A DNA stretch of 64,000 bases, from NCBI GenBank assembly GCA_964526295.1, contig CAZGKW010000004.1, positions 1-64,000 of the forward strand, given 5' to 3'. Origin of the DNA: CAZGKW01 sp964526295 (GTDB lineage: Bacteria; Planctomycetota; Phycisphaerae; FEN-1346). Of the stretch, positions 33,020 through 41,742 are shown in pieces. Each line of letters starts with the position of its first letter. The first letter of the stretch is position 1. Made by a program: the position numbers and the translations under genes. The notes beneath the pieces were generated by a model. That model worked only from the letters and a program-made list of their open reading frames with translations, made no database searches and was not told the DNA's origin.

Positions 33020-34552
33020 ATGCCGGCAAAAGAAGAGCAGAAGCGGCGTCCGAAGGGGCAGAAGGCCGGGGCCGAGAAGCCCGAGGGAATTGACGCCAAG
33101 GAAGGCGGCATCCTCGGCGTCGACGAGGCGGCCGAATTCCTCGACGTTGCCCGCTCCACCTTCTACCGATGGCTCCGGGCGGGCATGATCAAGGGCATGA
33201 AGGTCGGCCGCCAGTGGCGGTTCTACAGGGAGGACCTGGAGCGGTTCCTCAAGGGGCAGGGGCCGAAGGTCGACCTGCCCGCCGACATCGGCCCGCTCAT
33301 CGTGGGCCTCAAAAAACGCCTCGATGAACTGGGCGCGGCCGCGGCCGAGCCGCAGGAGGACGAGGACAAGCTCGGACGCGCCGTAGACCTCCTCCTGCAC
33401 GTCGCCATCGCCCAGGAAGCCTCCGACGTCCACGTCGACGCCCAGGAGGACTGCGGCCGGGTGCGGACGCGCCTCGACGGCGTCCTCCACGAGCTGGCGA
33501 CGTACGACGCGCGGCTGCACGGGCCCGTCGTCGACCGGCTGAAGACGATGGCGTCGCTGGACGTCCACGAGAAGCGCCGGACCCAGGACGGCCGGATGGT
33601 GGTCCGCGCCCCGGACGAAGCCCACCCGGTGGACGTGCGGATCAACGTCCTGCCGGCCCATTTCGGCGAGGCCGTGACGATGCGGCTCCTCAGGCGGGCC
33701 GAGGTGCGCCTCGCGTTCGACCGCCTCGACTTCGCCCCGAGGGACGAAAAGCTCATCAAGAAGTGGATCGAGGCCCCCTGGGGCGTGGTCATCGTGACCG
33801 GACCCACCGGCTGCGGCAAGACGACCACGCTCTACACGTGTCTCGAGCACCTCGTGCGGCCCGAGGCCAAGATCGTCACGATCGAGGACCCGGTCGAGTT
33901 CGCCATCAACGGCCTGGTGCAGGTCCAGGTGAACGAGCAGGTCGGCAACTCGTTCGCGACGCTCATCCGGGCCGAGCTGCGGGCCGACCCCGACATCATG
34001 ATGGTCGGCGAGATCCGGAACCTGGAAGTCGCCCAGATGGTGCAGCAGGTGGCCCTGACGGGGCACCTGGTGATGACGACCCTGCATACCGACGAGGCGG
34101 CCGCGGCCCTCGTGCGGCTCGTCGACATCGGCGTCGACCCGTTCCTGGTGGCCGATGCCGAGCGGTTGGTGGTCGCGCAGCGGCTGGTCCGGCGGCTGTG
34201 CCCGGAGTGCAGCGAACCGGCCGAGCCGGACGCCGACCGGCTGCGCCAGGCGACCGAGCTCGCCCACGCGGGGGGCCTGGACGTCGCGGGCCCCGGGCCC
34301 CGGTGGCGGCGGGCGGTCGGCTGTCCGACCTGCAAGCAGACAGGCTACCGGGGGCGGGTCCTGGTGGGCGAGGCCCTGGAGGTGACGCCCGAGGTCGGGG
34401 CGGCCCTCCGGCGGGGGGCCGCCACCGACGAGCTTCGGACCATCGCCGTCGGCCAGGGGATGAAGACGATGGCCGCCCACGGCGTCCAGCGGGCGGCCGC
34501 CGGCGGCGAGACGACGGTCGAGGAAGTCCTCCGCGTCGTCCCGCAGGGGTGA
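33020..34552 (+). CDS. GspE/PilB-type ATPase with N-terminal helix-turn-helix domain
   Basis: A 510-residue protein. Residues ~30-80 form an excisionase/MerR-like HTH (VDEAAEFLDVARSTFYRWLR, then KVGRQWRFYREDLERFLKG). Residues ~125-500 form a type II/IV secretion ATPase: EASDVHVDAQED, Walker A GPTGCGKTTTLYTCLEHL near 260, the Asp box TIEDPVEFAINGLVQVQVNE, Walker B RADPDIMMVGEIRNLEVAQM and HLVMTTLHTDEAAAALVRLV. A zinc tetracysteine is split as LCPECSEP and CPTCKQTGY. A DNA-binding head on such an ATPase is odd; the normal N1E domain is missing. It may couple pilus/secretion or DNA uptake to DNA binding. No secretion operon surrounds it. The ATG at 33020 has GGGAG upstream. Confidence 0.9.
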   Translation: MPAKEEQKRRPKGQKAGAEKPEGIDAKEGGILGVDEAAEFLDVARSTFYRWLRAGMIKGMKVGRQWRFYREDLERFLKGQGPKVDLPADIGPLIVGLKKRLDELGAAAAEPQEDEDKLGRAVDLLLHVAIAQEASDVHVDAQEDCGRVRTRLDGVLHELATYDARLHGPVVDRLKTMASLDVHEKRRTQDGRMVVRAPDEAHPVDVRINVLPAHFGEAVTMRLLRRAEVRLAFDRLDFAPRDEKLIKKWIEAPWGVVIVTGPTGCGKTTTLYTCLEHLVRPEAKIVTIEDPVEFAINGLVQVQVNEQVGNSFATLIRAELRADPDIMMVGEIRNLEVAQMVQQVALTGHLVMTTLHTDEAAAALVRLVDIGVDPFLVADAERLVVAQRLVRRLCPECSEPAEPDADRLRQATELAHAGGLDVAGPGPRWRRAVGCPTCKQTGYRGRVLVGEALEVTPEVGAALRRGAATDELRTIAVGQGMKTMAAHGVQRAAAGGETTVEEVLRVVPQG

Positions 34553-34657
34553 ACGGTCTCGGGCACGGCGGGGCGCAAGCGAGAATCCGGCCCGACGCCC
34601 CCGCGAGCTACCCTCCCCCGCGGCTCGATAAGCAATCCGCGGAGGCACAATCGGTCC

Positions 34658-34686
34658 TTCCGAGCGGCCGCCGGGGCGGCTATAAT
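34658..34686 (+). promoter_or_regulatory. Putative promoter of the MetE-like gene
   Basis: A perfect TATAAT (34681-34686) with a poor -35 TTCCGA (34658-34663) 17 bases upstream. The leader would be ~100 bases. Confidence 0.4.
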
Positions 34687-34792
34687 CGCGCCTTGTGGCT
34701 TGCGCCGCCAAGTCCGAGCGCGGCGGGCACTTCAGACCCGCCGCGCCACACGTGGCAGGTCCACGTCTCGAAAACGCATCGGAGGACACGCC

Positions 34793-35821
34793 ATGGCTTT
34801 CACCGGGGACTGCCGGCCCACCGGGATCGGAAGTTTGCCCCACACCGACGTCGCCTCGGCGATGGAGGCGGTGCTGGAGTTCTGCCCGGACCTGCCGCAC
34901 TGGCCCCAGCTCCCGAACGTCTCGTGCCGGGAGGGGATGAACGAGCAGGGCCTGGAGGGCCTGCCGGGCCTGGCGCACGAGGACGGCCGGCTCCGGCTCG
35001 TCCAGGACGACGCGTTCTTCGAGGGCGTGGACCGGCTCTTCGCGGCGTTCGATGCGGGCGACACCTCCGCCGGGGCGATGAGCGAGGAGGCCGCCCACGG
35101 GTTCGGGCCGCTGCTGGCGGCCGTCCGGCAGCGGGGCCTGCCGGAAGCGAAGGGCCAGATCGCCGGGCCCATCACCACCGGCATGGCCGTCCTGGGGCCG
35201 GACGGCAACCCGGTCCTCTACGACGACGTGGTGCGGGACGTGCTGCTGAAGCTCCTGTCGCTTCGCGTCCGGTGGCAGGCCGACGCGATCCGCGACGCCG
35301 GGGCCGAGCCGATCGTCTTCGTCGACGAGCCGTTCCTCGCCTCGTTCGGGACGCCCTTCTTCGGCTGGGACGTCGCCCGCGTCCGTGAGACGCTGGAGGC
35401 GGTCCTCCCGGAAGGCGTCACGGTCGGCTCGCACTGCTGCTCGAACACCGAATGGTCGATCTTCCTCGGCGGCAGGCTCGACGTGGTCTCGTTCGACGCG
35501 TTCGAGTTCGCCGAGAACTTCCTCGTCTACCGCGACGACATCGCGGCGTTCCTCGGACGCGGCGGGACCATTGCTTGGGGCATCGTGCCGACCGACCCGG
35601 ACGCGCTGGCGGGCGTGACGGTCGAGAGCCTGCGGGAACGGCTCCTCGGGCTCGTGGCGAAGGTCGAGGCGCTCGGCTTCTCGCGGGAGGACGTGCTCCG
35701 CGCCAGTCTCGTCACGCCGGCGTGCGGCCTCGGGACCCGGCCGCTGGATGCGGCCATGCAGGCGCTCGCCCTGACGCGAGACGTGGCGGCGGGCCTGCGG
35801 CGGGACTACCTGGGAACCTGA
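34793..35821 (+). CDS. MetE-like (cobalamin-independent methionine synthase fold) protein
   Basis: A 342-residue protein resembling only the C-terminal catalytic barrel of MetE. It opens RPTGIGSLPHTDVASAMEAV, the typical start of short MetE-like/UROD-superfamily proteins, then GQIAGPITTGMAVLGPDG, PIVFVDEPFLASFG, VTVGSHCCSNTEWSIFLGGR and VTPACGLGTRPLDAAMQAL. Candidate zinc ligands are the His-Cys-Cys at about 212-214 and the late Cys near 315. Short MetE-like proteins may use methylated corrinoid proteins or other methyl donors instead of folate; the role here is unproven. A GGAGG site seven bases upstream fixes the ATG at 34793. Confidence 0.75.
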   Translation: MAFTGDCRPTGIGSLPHTDVASAMEAVLEFCPDLPHWPQLPNVSCREGMNEQGLEGLPGLAHEDGRLRLVQDDAFFEGVDRLFAAFDAGDTSAGAMSEEAAHGFGPLLAAVRQRGLPEAKGQIAGPITTGMAVLGPDGNPVLYDDVVRDVLLKLLSLRVRWQADAIRDAGAEPIVFVDEPFLASFGTPFFGWDVARVRETLEAVLPEGVTVGSHCCSNTEWSIFLGGRLDVVSFDAFEFAENFLVYRDDIAAFLGRGGTIAWGIVPTDPDALAGVTVESLRERLLGLVAKVEALGFSREDVLRASLVTPACGLGTRPLDAAMQALALTRDVAAGLRRDYLGT

Positions 35822-35838
35822 CCGGGGCGGGAGCCGCG

Positions 35839-36286
35839 ATGAGCGAATCAGAGCCGGCCTGATCAGCCCCCGCCCCCGGGGCCGCCGGCCCCGGGGGAGC
35901 CGCTGCCGGGCGGACCGCATCACGGCGAGCCGATGCCTGGCTACTACGAGCCACCGCCCACAGTCAGCCCGCTGGCGGTGGTGAGCCTGGTCCTGGGCAT
36001 CCTGTCGGTGCTCTTCGCCTTGCTGGGCCTGTGCTGCTTCCTGGGGCTGCCGGGGATCCCGCTCGGCATCGCCGCGGCGGTCTGCGGCCACCTCGCACTG
36101 CGGCAGGTCCGCCACGGCCGGCACACGGGCCGCGGCCCGACCCTGGTGGGTCTCATCACGGGGTACGCCGGCGCGGCCCTGGCCCTGGTCCTGACGGTGG
36201 TGTACGTCATCGTCATCATCGTGAGCGCGGCGAGCAGCGGTGGCGACGGCGGCTTCGAGTTCTTCGATTTCGCCGACTGGGATTGA
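35839..36286 (+). CDS. DUF4190-like membrane protein with start and body in different frames
   Basis: The body, continuous from an ATG at 35933, is a 117-residue protein with two membrane helices (AVVSLVLGILSVLFALLGLC and TLVGLITGYAGAALALVLTV) in the DUF4190 pattern. That ATG has only a weak ribosome site. Upstream, an ATG at 35839 with GCGGGAG reads MSESEPA and then TGA (35860-35862). Skipping one base at that stop joins it to a proline-rich tail (DQPPPPGPPAPGEPLPGGPH) leading smoothly into the body, 148 residues in all. A strong GC hairpin begins 10 bases after the TGA. This is either a frameshift (mutation or sequencing error) or a +1 recoding site. If neither holds, the gene is 35933-36286. 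Confidence 0.6.
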
Positions 36287-36360
36287 GGCCCAAGGGAGTC
36301 CGGCACGTCGTCAGGTCAACGGCATGCCCAGCGCAAGTCACGCATCCGACAGGACTTGCG

Positions 36361-38925
36361 CTAGTTGAGCTGGTAGTGCTTCCGGATCAGCCATTCGCCG
36401 GTCACAATCGCCAGGAAAACGACGAAAAGGACGGGGATGGCGTCGCGGACGCCGATCTCCCGGTGGATGTCCTCCTTGATCGTGCGGGCCCGGAGGGCCT
36501 CAACGAGGTCGCCGAAGGCGGCCGGCTCGTAGTACTCGCCCCCGGTGGCCTGGGCGAGGCGTTTCAGGACCTCCCGGTCGATATTCAGCCGCTCGAATTC
36601 CTGGTTCAGCCGCCCGACCGTGAACTCGGTCTCCTCGAAGCCGAGCCGCTCACCGTCCTTGCGGGCCTCGACGACGACTTTGTACGTGCCGGGGTCGGGC
36701 GGGTCGAGCTCCGTCTCGTAGACGCCCACGCCGCCCGGCGCGAGCGGCAGAGAGAAGTCCTTCCGGTCGGTCTCGGCGGGCCCGAGGAGGGAGCCGCGGA
36801 CGTCGGCGAAGTTGGTGGCCCGGCCCTCCTCGGCCCGCACCTTGGCCCGGACGAGGACCTTTTCGCCTGGCTCGTAGTAGGGCTTTCGGACCAGCAGCGT
36901 CACGCCCGGCTGGTCGCTCGTCTCCTTGATCTCCTTGGCCGCCAGCCACCGGACCATCTGGCCCCAGAACTTGAGGTAGGGCGACTCGCGGCCCAGGGCC
37001 TTGAACGGCAGGTACCACTGGTAGGTCGTGTCGGCGGCGAACGCGGCGGTGCGGCCCCGGCCGTAGGACTGGACCGCCAGGACCACGAGCGGCCCGTCGG
37101 GGCCCGTGCGGGTCGGGTGGACCGCCAGGACGCTGGCCCCCGGCTTGGGCCGGCCCAGGCGGGTGCAGCCCTTCAGGTAGGGGAGCTTCTCGCGGGGCGT
37201 CTCAGACCCGTAGCGGAAGAAGTCGCCCGTCCCGTAGAAGACCGGATGGTTCGCCCCCTCGGGGGTGAGCTTGAGGACAAACGGAGTGGTCTCCTGGCCC
37301 ACGTCGCGCGAGCCGAGGAAGACAGGCAGCATGTCCTCCAGGGGCGTCCCGCCGTAGCCCCCCGGGCCGAAGCTATTGTAGCCGCCGGTCATCAGCAGGC
37401 CCCGTCCCTCGGAGACGGCAACTTTGAGGTTCTCGAACTGGCGGGCCTGGAAGTAGCTCCGGTCGAGGTCGCCGAGGATGTAGACGTCGAACTTCCGCAT
37501 GTCGTCGAGCGTCTGGGGAAAGCTCGACAGGGTCAGGCCCTTCAGGCTGCCGCCCTGGAGGAACTCGCCCTTTCGGACCTGCACCAGCGTCAGGACCTCG
37601 ACGTTCGGGTCGGTCTCCAGGACGCTTTTCAGGGGCTTGTACTCGGGCCGCACGACGCCCTCGATGTAGAGGACGCGGATCTTCGGGTCGGTCACGAGGA
37701 GGTGGACCTGGCGGGTGTTGTTCTCGGTCCGCCGCTCCGCTGGGTCGTCCGGCACGGTCACCGTGTAGGTGTGGCGGCCGACCTCGGTCGGCGTGACGGT
37801 CAGCGTGACGCTCTGGCTGCCCGGGACGGCGTCGAGCCGCAGCGGCTCGGCGGCCACGTGCGCCTGCCCCTCGCGGAGCTGGACCTCGACCGACCGGTCC
37901 GCCAGGCCGATCGCCTCGACGTCCACCGTCAGGCGGGCGATGTTGTCGACCACGCTTTCCTCGGGGGCCCGGACGTTCTCGATGCTGATGTCCTGGTACC
38001 CGCTCTGGGCCGTCAGGTCGGTCCCGACGCCGACCGCGTAGATGGGCGACAGGCCCGTCATCGCCGTTACGTCCGCCACGACGTCGCCGCCGGCGTTGTG
38101 GATGCCGTCGCTCATCAGGATGACACCGGTCGTGTCGGCCGGCCGGACCGAGGCGAGGGCGTCCTTGAGGGCCCGCGTCAGGTTCGTGGCGTCCCCCGCA
38201 GGCTCGGGCCAGGCCCCCGGCTCGACCTCCCGGGCCCGGGTGTCGAACGTCGAGAGCTTGACGTTGAACGCCGCCCGGAGCCGCTCCAGGTAGTCCTCCA
38301 CTTGCTTGGTCGCCAGGGCCATCCGGTGGGGCGTGTCGGGCCAGTCCTTGACGGACATCGACTTGGAGGCGTCGACGAGGACGTACAGGTCGGTCCGGTG
38401 CTCGATCTTCTCCTCGAAGCTGAGCGTCGGCTTGAAAATGAGGAGCACGAGCAGGACGACCGCGACGGCCCGCATCGCCAGGAGCACCGCAACCGGCATC
38501 CGACCCAGGTAGAAGTAGATCCGCACGTAAAAAAAGAGGACCCAGACGACGGCGGTCGCCGCCAGAACGACCAGCAACGCGAGCTGGACGCTCGTCTCGG
38601 GCCGGGCCGCCGCGGCCGCGGCCACCGTCCAGAGCACCCCCGCCATCGCCAGACCGACCAGCACCTGCCACCAGGGCAGGATCGGTCCGGCGGCTTCGGC
38701 CCCCTCTCCGCCGGCTGACGGATGCGGGCCCGACTCGCGCGACCTCAGCCACCCCACCAGGGCCAGCACCGGCGGCACGAGGACCAGCGGCGCCAGCGAC
38801 CACGACCGCGTTCGGACCACCCAGTGAATCAGGAGGCCCCAGAACGCCGCCGCCCCAACCGACGCCAGGACCGCGCCCGCCAGGGCCAGACCTTCCGGGT
38901 GGAACAGGAGCCGCGTTTCAGACAT
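36361..38925 (-). CDS. VWA and GATase-like domain membrane protein
   Basis: An 854-residue protein with about four N-terminal membrane helices (residues 10-165) and one at the extreme C-terminus (AIPVLFVVFLAIVTGEWLIR). Between them: a VWA domain (about 180-320) with MIDAS DASKSMSVKDWPD and GVILMSDGIHNAGG; CARDB-like beta domains; a glutamine-amidotransferase-like region (SEGRGLLMTGGYNSFGPGGY) without an obvious catalytic Cys; and a late beta domain. This architecture is common in Planctomycetota and Verrucomicrobiota, usually near MoxR/BatA genes, but none is adjacent here. The function is unknown; a role in envelope or chaperone assembly is inferred. The start codon is ATG opening SETRLLFHPEGLALAG. 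Confidence 0.85.
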   Translation of the reverse strand: MSETRLLFHPEGLALAGAVLASVGAAAFWGLLIHWVVRTRSWSLAPLVLVPPVLALVGWLRSRESGPHPSAGGEGAEAAGPILPWWQVLVGLAMAGVLWTVAAAAAARPETSVQLALLVVLAATAVVWVLFFYVRIYFYLGRMPVAVLLAMRAVAVVLLVLLIFKPTLSFEEKIEHRTDLYVLVDASKSMSVKDWPDTPHRMALATKQVEDYLERLRAAFNVKLSTFDTRAREVEPGAWPEPAGDATNLTRALKDALASVRPADTTGVILMSDGIHNAGGDVVADVTAMTGLSPIYAVGVGTDLTAQSGYQDISIENVRAPEESVVDNIARLTVDVEAIGLADRSVEVQLREGQAHVAAEPLRLDAVPGSQSVTLTVTPTEVGRHTYTVTVPDDPAERRTENNTRQVHLLVTDPKIRVLYIEGVVRPEYKPLKSVLETDPNVEVLTLVQVRKGEFLQGGSLKGLTLSSFPQTLDDMRKFDVYILGDLDRSYFQARQFENLKVAVSEGRGLLMTGGYNSFGPGGYGGTPLEDMLPVFLGSRDVGQETTPFVLKLTPEGANHPVFYGTGDFFRYGSETPREKLPYLKGCTRLGRPKPGASVLAVHPTRTGPDGPLVVLAVQSYGRGRTAAFAADTTYQWYLPFKALGRESPYLKFWGQMVRWLAAKEIKETSDQPGVTLLVRKPYYEPGEKVLVRAKVRAEEGRATNFADVRGSLLGPAETDRKDFSLPLAPGGVGVYETELDPPDPGTYKVVVEARKDGERLGFEETEFTVGRLNQEFERLNIDREVLKRLAQATGGEYYEPAAFGDLVEALRARTIKEDIHREIGVRDAIPVLFVVFLAIVTGEWLIRKHYQLN

Positions 38926-38963
38926 CCCTCGCCTCCGCCCCGCCGCCTCTATGCCGCGTGGTT

Positions 38964-39085
38964 ATAGACGCAGTGGCGCCGAGGACGCAAAGAATGGCGG
39001 AAACTGGTCAACAGCCAACCGCCTCTGTTTTTGCTAATTTTGATTCTTTCTCTGCTTTCTCTGCGTTCTCTGCGCCTCTGCGGTT
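38964..39085. repeat. Dispersed inverted repeat, copy C
   Basis: The left arm ATAGACGCAGTGGCGCCGAG (from 38964) pairs imperfectly with the right arm, whose end reads TCTCTGCGCCTCTGCGGTT (39085). The right arm is a run of ~9-base CTCTGCGTT-like units. It is the best-preserved copy of the family, between the DUF1570 stop and the VWA gene start. Confidence 0.7.
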
Positions 39086-39096
39086 CCAAAGAGGGC

Positions 39097-40146
39097 TCAC
39101 CGGCCGCCGGCCAGGACCTTGACGGCGTAAACCCGCCACCGGCGCTCCAGCTCGGCCAGGTCCCACCCGTACGCCTCCTGAAGGGCCGCCTCCTGGTCCT
39201 TGCCCGCCTTCAGGGCGTCGACGAACCGCTTGAACTTCGGCCGCCCGGCCGCCATCAGGAAGTCCACCAGCGTGTACGCGACGCTGTACTCGGCGTAGCG
39301 GAGCCCGGCCTCCGCCGATCGCCCGAACAGGCCCTTCAGCTTCGTGCCGCGCCGGGCGTGCAGGATGGCAAAGGACTGTTTCCGGGCCTTGAGCGACTGG
39401 TCGTTGACGACCGTCATGAACTCGGCGAGCCCCTCGTGGAGCCACAGCGGCAGGTCGACCGGCCGCTTGTAGAGCTGGAAGAAGGCGTGCGTCCCCTCGT
39501 GGGCGAACAGCTCCTGGAGCCGACGCGGGTCGTGGCGGCCAAGCGGGATGCAGATATGAACGAGCTGCGGATAGTCCGGGGACGCCGTCTCGACGGCAAA
39601 GTAGGCCCCCGCCCGCGAGGCGCCGAACCGGTCGAAAACCCGGGCGTGCGCCACGAACGTCTTCCGGCGCTCGAACAGCATCAGCACGCACTTGCCGTCC
39701 CAGACCCGCTCCTTCGGGCCGATGCGGAACTGCCGTCGGAGTGCCTCGTACAGGGCCTCGCTCCAGGTGGCGAACAGGCGGTCGGTCCGTTCGCCGGCGT
39801 CGCTGAAGATCAGGTAGTGCGCCGTCTCGGTCAGCCGGAAGTCGGTCTCGAGCCGCTGGTTGAGGGCGTCCAGGCGCTTCCGCTGCTGGGCGACCAGGGC
39901 CTCCTGGTTGAACGTGCCGTCCGGGTGCCGCCAGTCCTCCGGCAGCCGCCACGCCTCGAACGGATGCTCGCCGGTCTCGACGACGACGTGCTCCTCGCGG
40001 CCGCCGGGAGGTGCCTCAACGGCGGGCTCGACCTGTTCGACGGCTTCGCCGGCCGCGGCGGCCGGAGAGGCCGGAAGCACCCAGGCCAGCGTCGCAAGCG
40101 CCGCCGGCAGGAGCCAGGCCAGCCGTCTCAGCCGATGGAGCCTCAC
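39097..40146 (-). CDS. Secreted DUF1570-like zinc peptidase
   Basis: A 349-residue protein with an N-terminal signal peptide (RLAWLLPAALATLAWVLPAS then PAAAAG). The peptidase core has HEGTH in LFAHEGTHAFFQLYKRPVDL and a downstream LPLWLHEGLAEFMTV, giving the gluzincin HExxH-like and Glu ligands, as in the planctomycete-rich DUF1570 family. Catalysis is plausible but unproven. Before it lie FRLTETAHYLIFSDAGERTD and FERRKTFVAHARVF, usual in this family. The GTG start at 40146 overlaps the hflX stop by four bases (GTGA) and has GGGGGAG upstream; longer frames reach into hflX. A dispersed repeat follows the stop. Confidence 0.83.
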   Translation of the reverse strand: MRLHRLRRLAWLLPAALATLAWVLPASPAAAAGEAVEQVEPAVEAPPGGREEHVVVETGEHPFEAWRLPEDWRHPDGTFNQEALVAQQRKRLDALNQRLETDFRLTETAHYLIFSDAGERTDRLFATWSEALYEALRRQFRIGPKERVWDGKCVLMLFERRKTFVAHARVFDRFGASRAGAYFAVETASPDYPQLVHICIPLGRHDPRRLQELFAHEGTHAFFQLYKRPVDLPLWLHEGLAEFMTVVNDQSLKARKQSFAILHARRGTKLKGLFGRSAEAGLRYAEYSVAYTLVDFLMAAGRPKFKRFVDALKAGKDQEAALQEAYGWDLAELERRWRVYAVKVLAGGR

Positions 40147-41465
40147 GGCTCGTCTCCCCCGTCGTCGTCCGACCCGATCGCGCAGGGCCGCTGGGCCACG
40201 CGCGCGACCTCGGCCACCAGATGCCCCGGCAACCGGACCCGCTCGACGATCTCGCCGTCCTCGACCCACCGCTTCAGCACCTCGGCGTGCTGGTCGAGCC
40301 ACGCCAGGAGCCGTCCGTCGTCGGCCGCCGCTCGGATCGTCACCTCCTGGGGCGGCCCCACGAGCCGCTCGGCCACCGCCTCGGCGAGGCGGTCGAGTCC
40401 TTCGCCGGTCCGGGCGCTCGTCAGGACGCTCCCCGGATGGGCCCGCCGGGCGATCTCCACGGCTTCCGGGTCGGTCGCCGCGTCGATCTTGTTCAGGACC
40501 ACGAGCTGAGGCTTGTCGCGGCAGCCGATCTCCCCGAGCACCCCCTCAACCGCCGCCACGTCCGTCTCGACGTGGGCCGTCGAGACGTCCACGACGTGCA
40601 GCAGGAGGTCGGCGTGGACGGCCTCCTCCAGCGTCGCCTTGAACGACGCCACCAGGTGGTGCGGCAGGTCGCGGATGAACCCGACGGTGTCCGACAGGAG
40701 CACCGTCAGGCCGCGCGCCAGCTTCCACCCGCGGGTCCGCGTGTCGAGGGTGACGAAGAGCCGGTCGTCCGCGCGGACGTTCGCATCGGTCAGGGCGTTC
40801 AGGAGGCTCGACTTCCCCGCGTTCGTGTAACCGACCAGCCCGACCGTCAGGTGGTCCGACCGGGCGGCGACCTGGCGTTCCTTGCGGCGATCGATGTCGC
40901 GGATCTTGCGCCGGAGGTCGGCGATCCGTCGGCGGACGATCCTGCGATCGGTCTCGAGCTGGGTCTCGCCGGGCCCGCGTGTCCCGATGCCGCCCTCCAT
41001 CCGCGACAGGTGGGTCCACATCCGGCGAAGGCGGGGATAGGTGTACTCGAGCTGCGCCAGCTCGACCTGGAGCTTGGCCTCGTGGGTCCGGGCCCGGGCG
41101 GCGAAGATGTCGAGGATCAGCTCGCTGCGGTCGATGACCTTCGTGTCGCTCGCGGCCTCGAGGTTGCGGACCTGGGCCGGGCTCAGGTCGGCGTCGAAGA
41201 TGATCACGTCGGCCCGATGGCGACGGGCGCGGCGGCCCAGTTCGTCGGCCTTGCCTCGGCCGACGTAGGTCGCCGGATGGACGTGCCTTCGGCGCTGGGT
41301 GACCGAGGCCGCGACCTCGGCACCGGCCGTCTCGGTCAGGCGGGCCAGCTCCTCGAGCCGGTCGCGATGTCCCTGACTATCGGCATCGTCGTCGTCCAGG
41401 TCGATTTCGACGAGGAGGGCCCGCTCGCGGACGACGGTCCGTCGGGTGGTCTTAAGCTCTTTCAC
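40143..41465 (-). CDS. hflX: Ribosome-associated GTPase HflX
   Basis: A 440-residue GTPase that splits stalled 70S ribosomes. The N-terminal HflX domain has ATYVGRGKADELGRRARRHR, then a helical region with EGGIGTRGPGETQLETDRRI, the family's signature. The G domain has G1 GLVGYTNAGKSSLLNALTDA near 210, G3 DTVGF in LLSDTVGFIRDLPHHLVASF, and G4 NKID in VVLNKIDAATDPEAVE. The C-terminal tail is acidic (DDDGGDEP). All GTPase motifs are intact. The start is GTG at 41465, with no strong ribosome site. It is followed by the coupled DUF1570 gene. Confidence 0.96.
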   Translation of the reverse strand: MKELKTTRRTVVRERALLVEIDLDDDDADSQGHRDRLEELARLTETAGAEVAASVTQRRRHVHPATYVGRGKADELGRRARRHRADVIIFDADLSPAQVRNLEAASDTKVIDRSELILDIFAARARTHEAKLQVELAQLEYTYPRLRRMWTHLSRMEGGIGTRGPGETQLETDRRIVRRRIADLRRKIRDIDRRKERQVAARSDHLTVGLVGYTNAGKSSLLNALTDANVRADDRLFVTLDTRTRGWKLARGLTVLLSDTVGFIRDLPHHLVASFKATLEEAVHADLLLHVVDVSTAHVETDVAAVEGVLGEIGCRDKPQLVVLNKIDAATDPEAVEIARRAHPGSVLTSARTGEGLDRLAEAVAERLVGPPQEVTIRAAADDGRLLAWLDQHAEVLKRWVEDGEIVERVRLPGHLVAEVARVAQRPCAIGSDDDGGDEP

Positions 41466-41681
41466 TCGCTTGGTTTAGGACTCCAGTATAGGTTCACCGT
41501 CTGGAACGCCGAGGGCCCACACGACAGCGCTTCCCCTCAGGCTGCATGACCGCGCCCCTTCGCCCCACCGCTCGGTCCACCCTACTATCTTAAACGGGGA
41601 AAGCGGACGGGTCAATGCGGCCAAAATCGTCACCGCGGTCGGCAGCGCCGCACGCCCCCGACCGCGGCCAGGGCGAAACGC

Positions 41682-41709
41682 TTGACCCCCCACCCACCGG
41701 TGGTACGGT
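41682..41709 (+). promoter_or_regulatory. Putative promoter of the SDR gene
   Basis: TTGACC (41682-41687), a 16-base spacer, then TACGGT (41704-41709), about 34 bases before the ATG. Confidence 0.45.
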
Positions 41710-41742
41710 GGGCGCCGCGGAACCTTGGGAGGAGATCGAGCC

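Noticed and set aside
39097..40302. Longer start for the DUF1570-like gene reaching back to 40302
   Set aside because: The extra N-terminus is low-complexity Arg/Ala/Gly sequence overlapping hflX; the GTG at 40146 has a ribosome site and gives a proper signal peptide.
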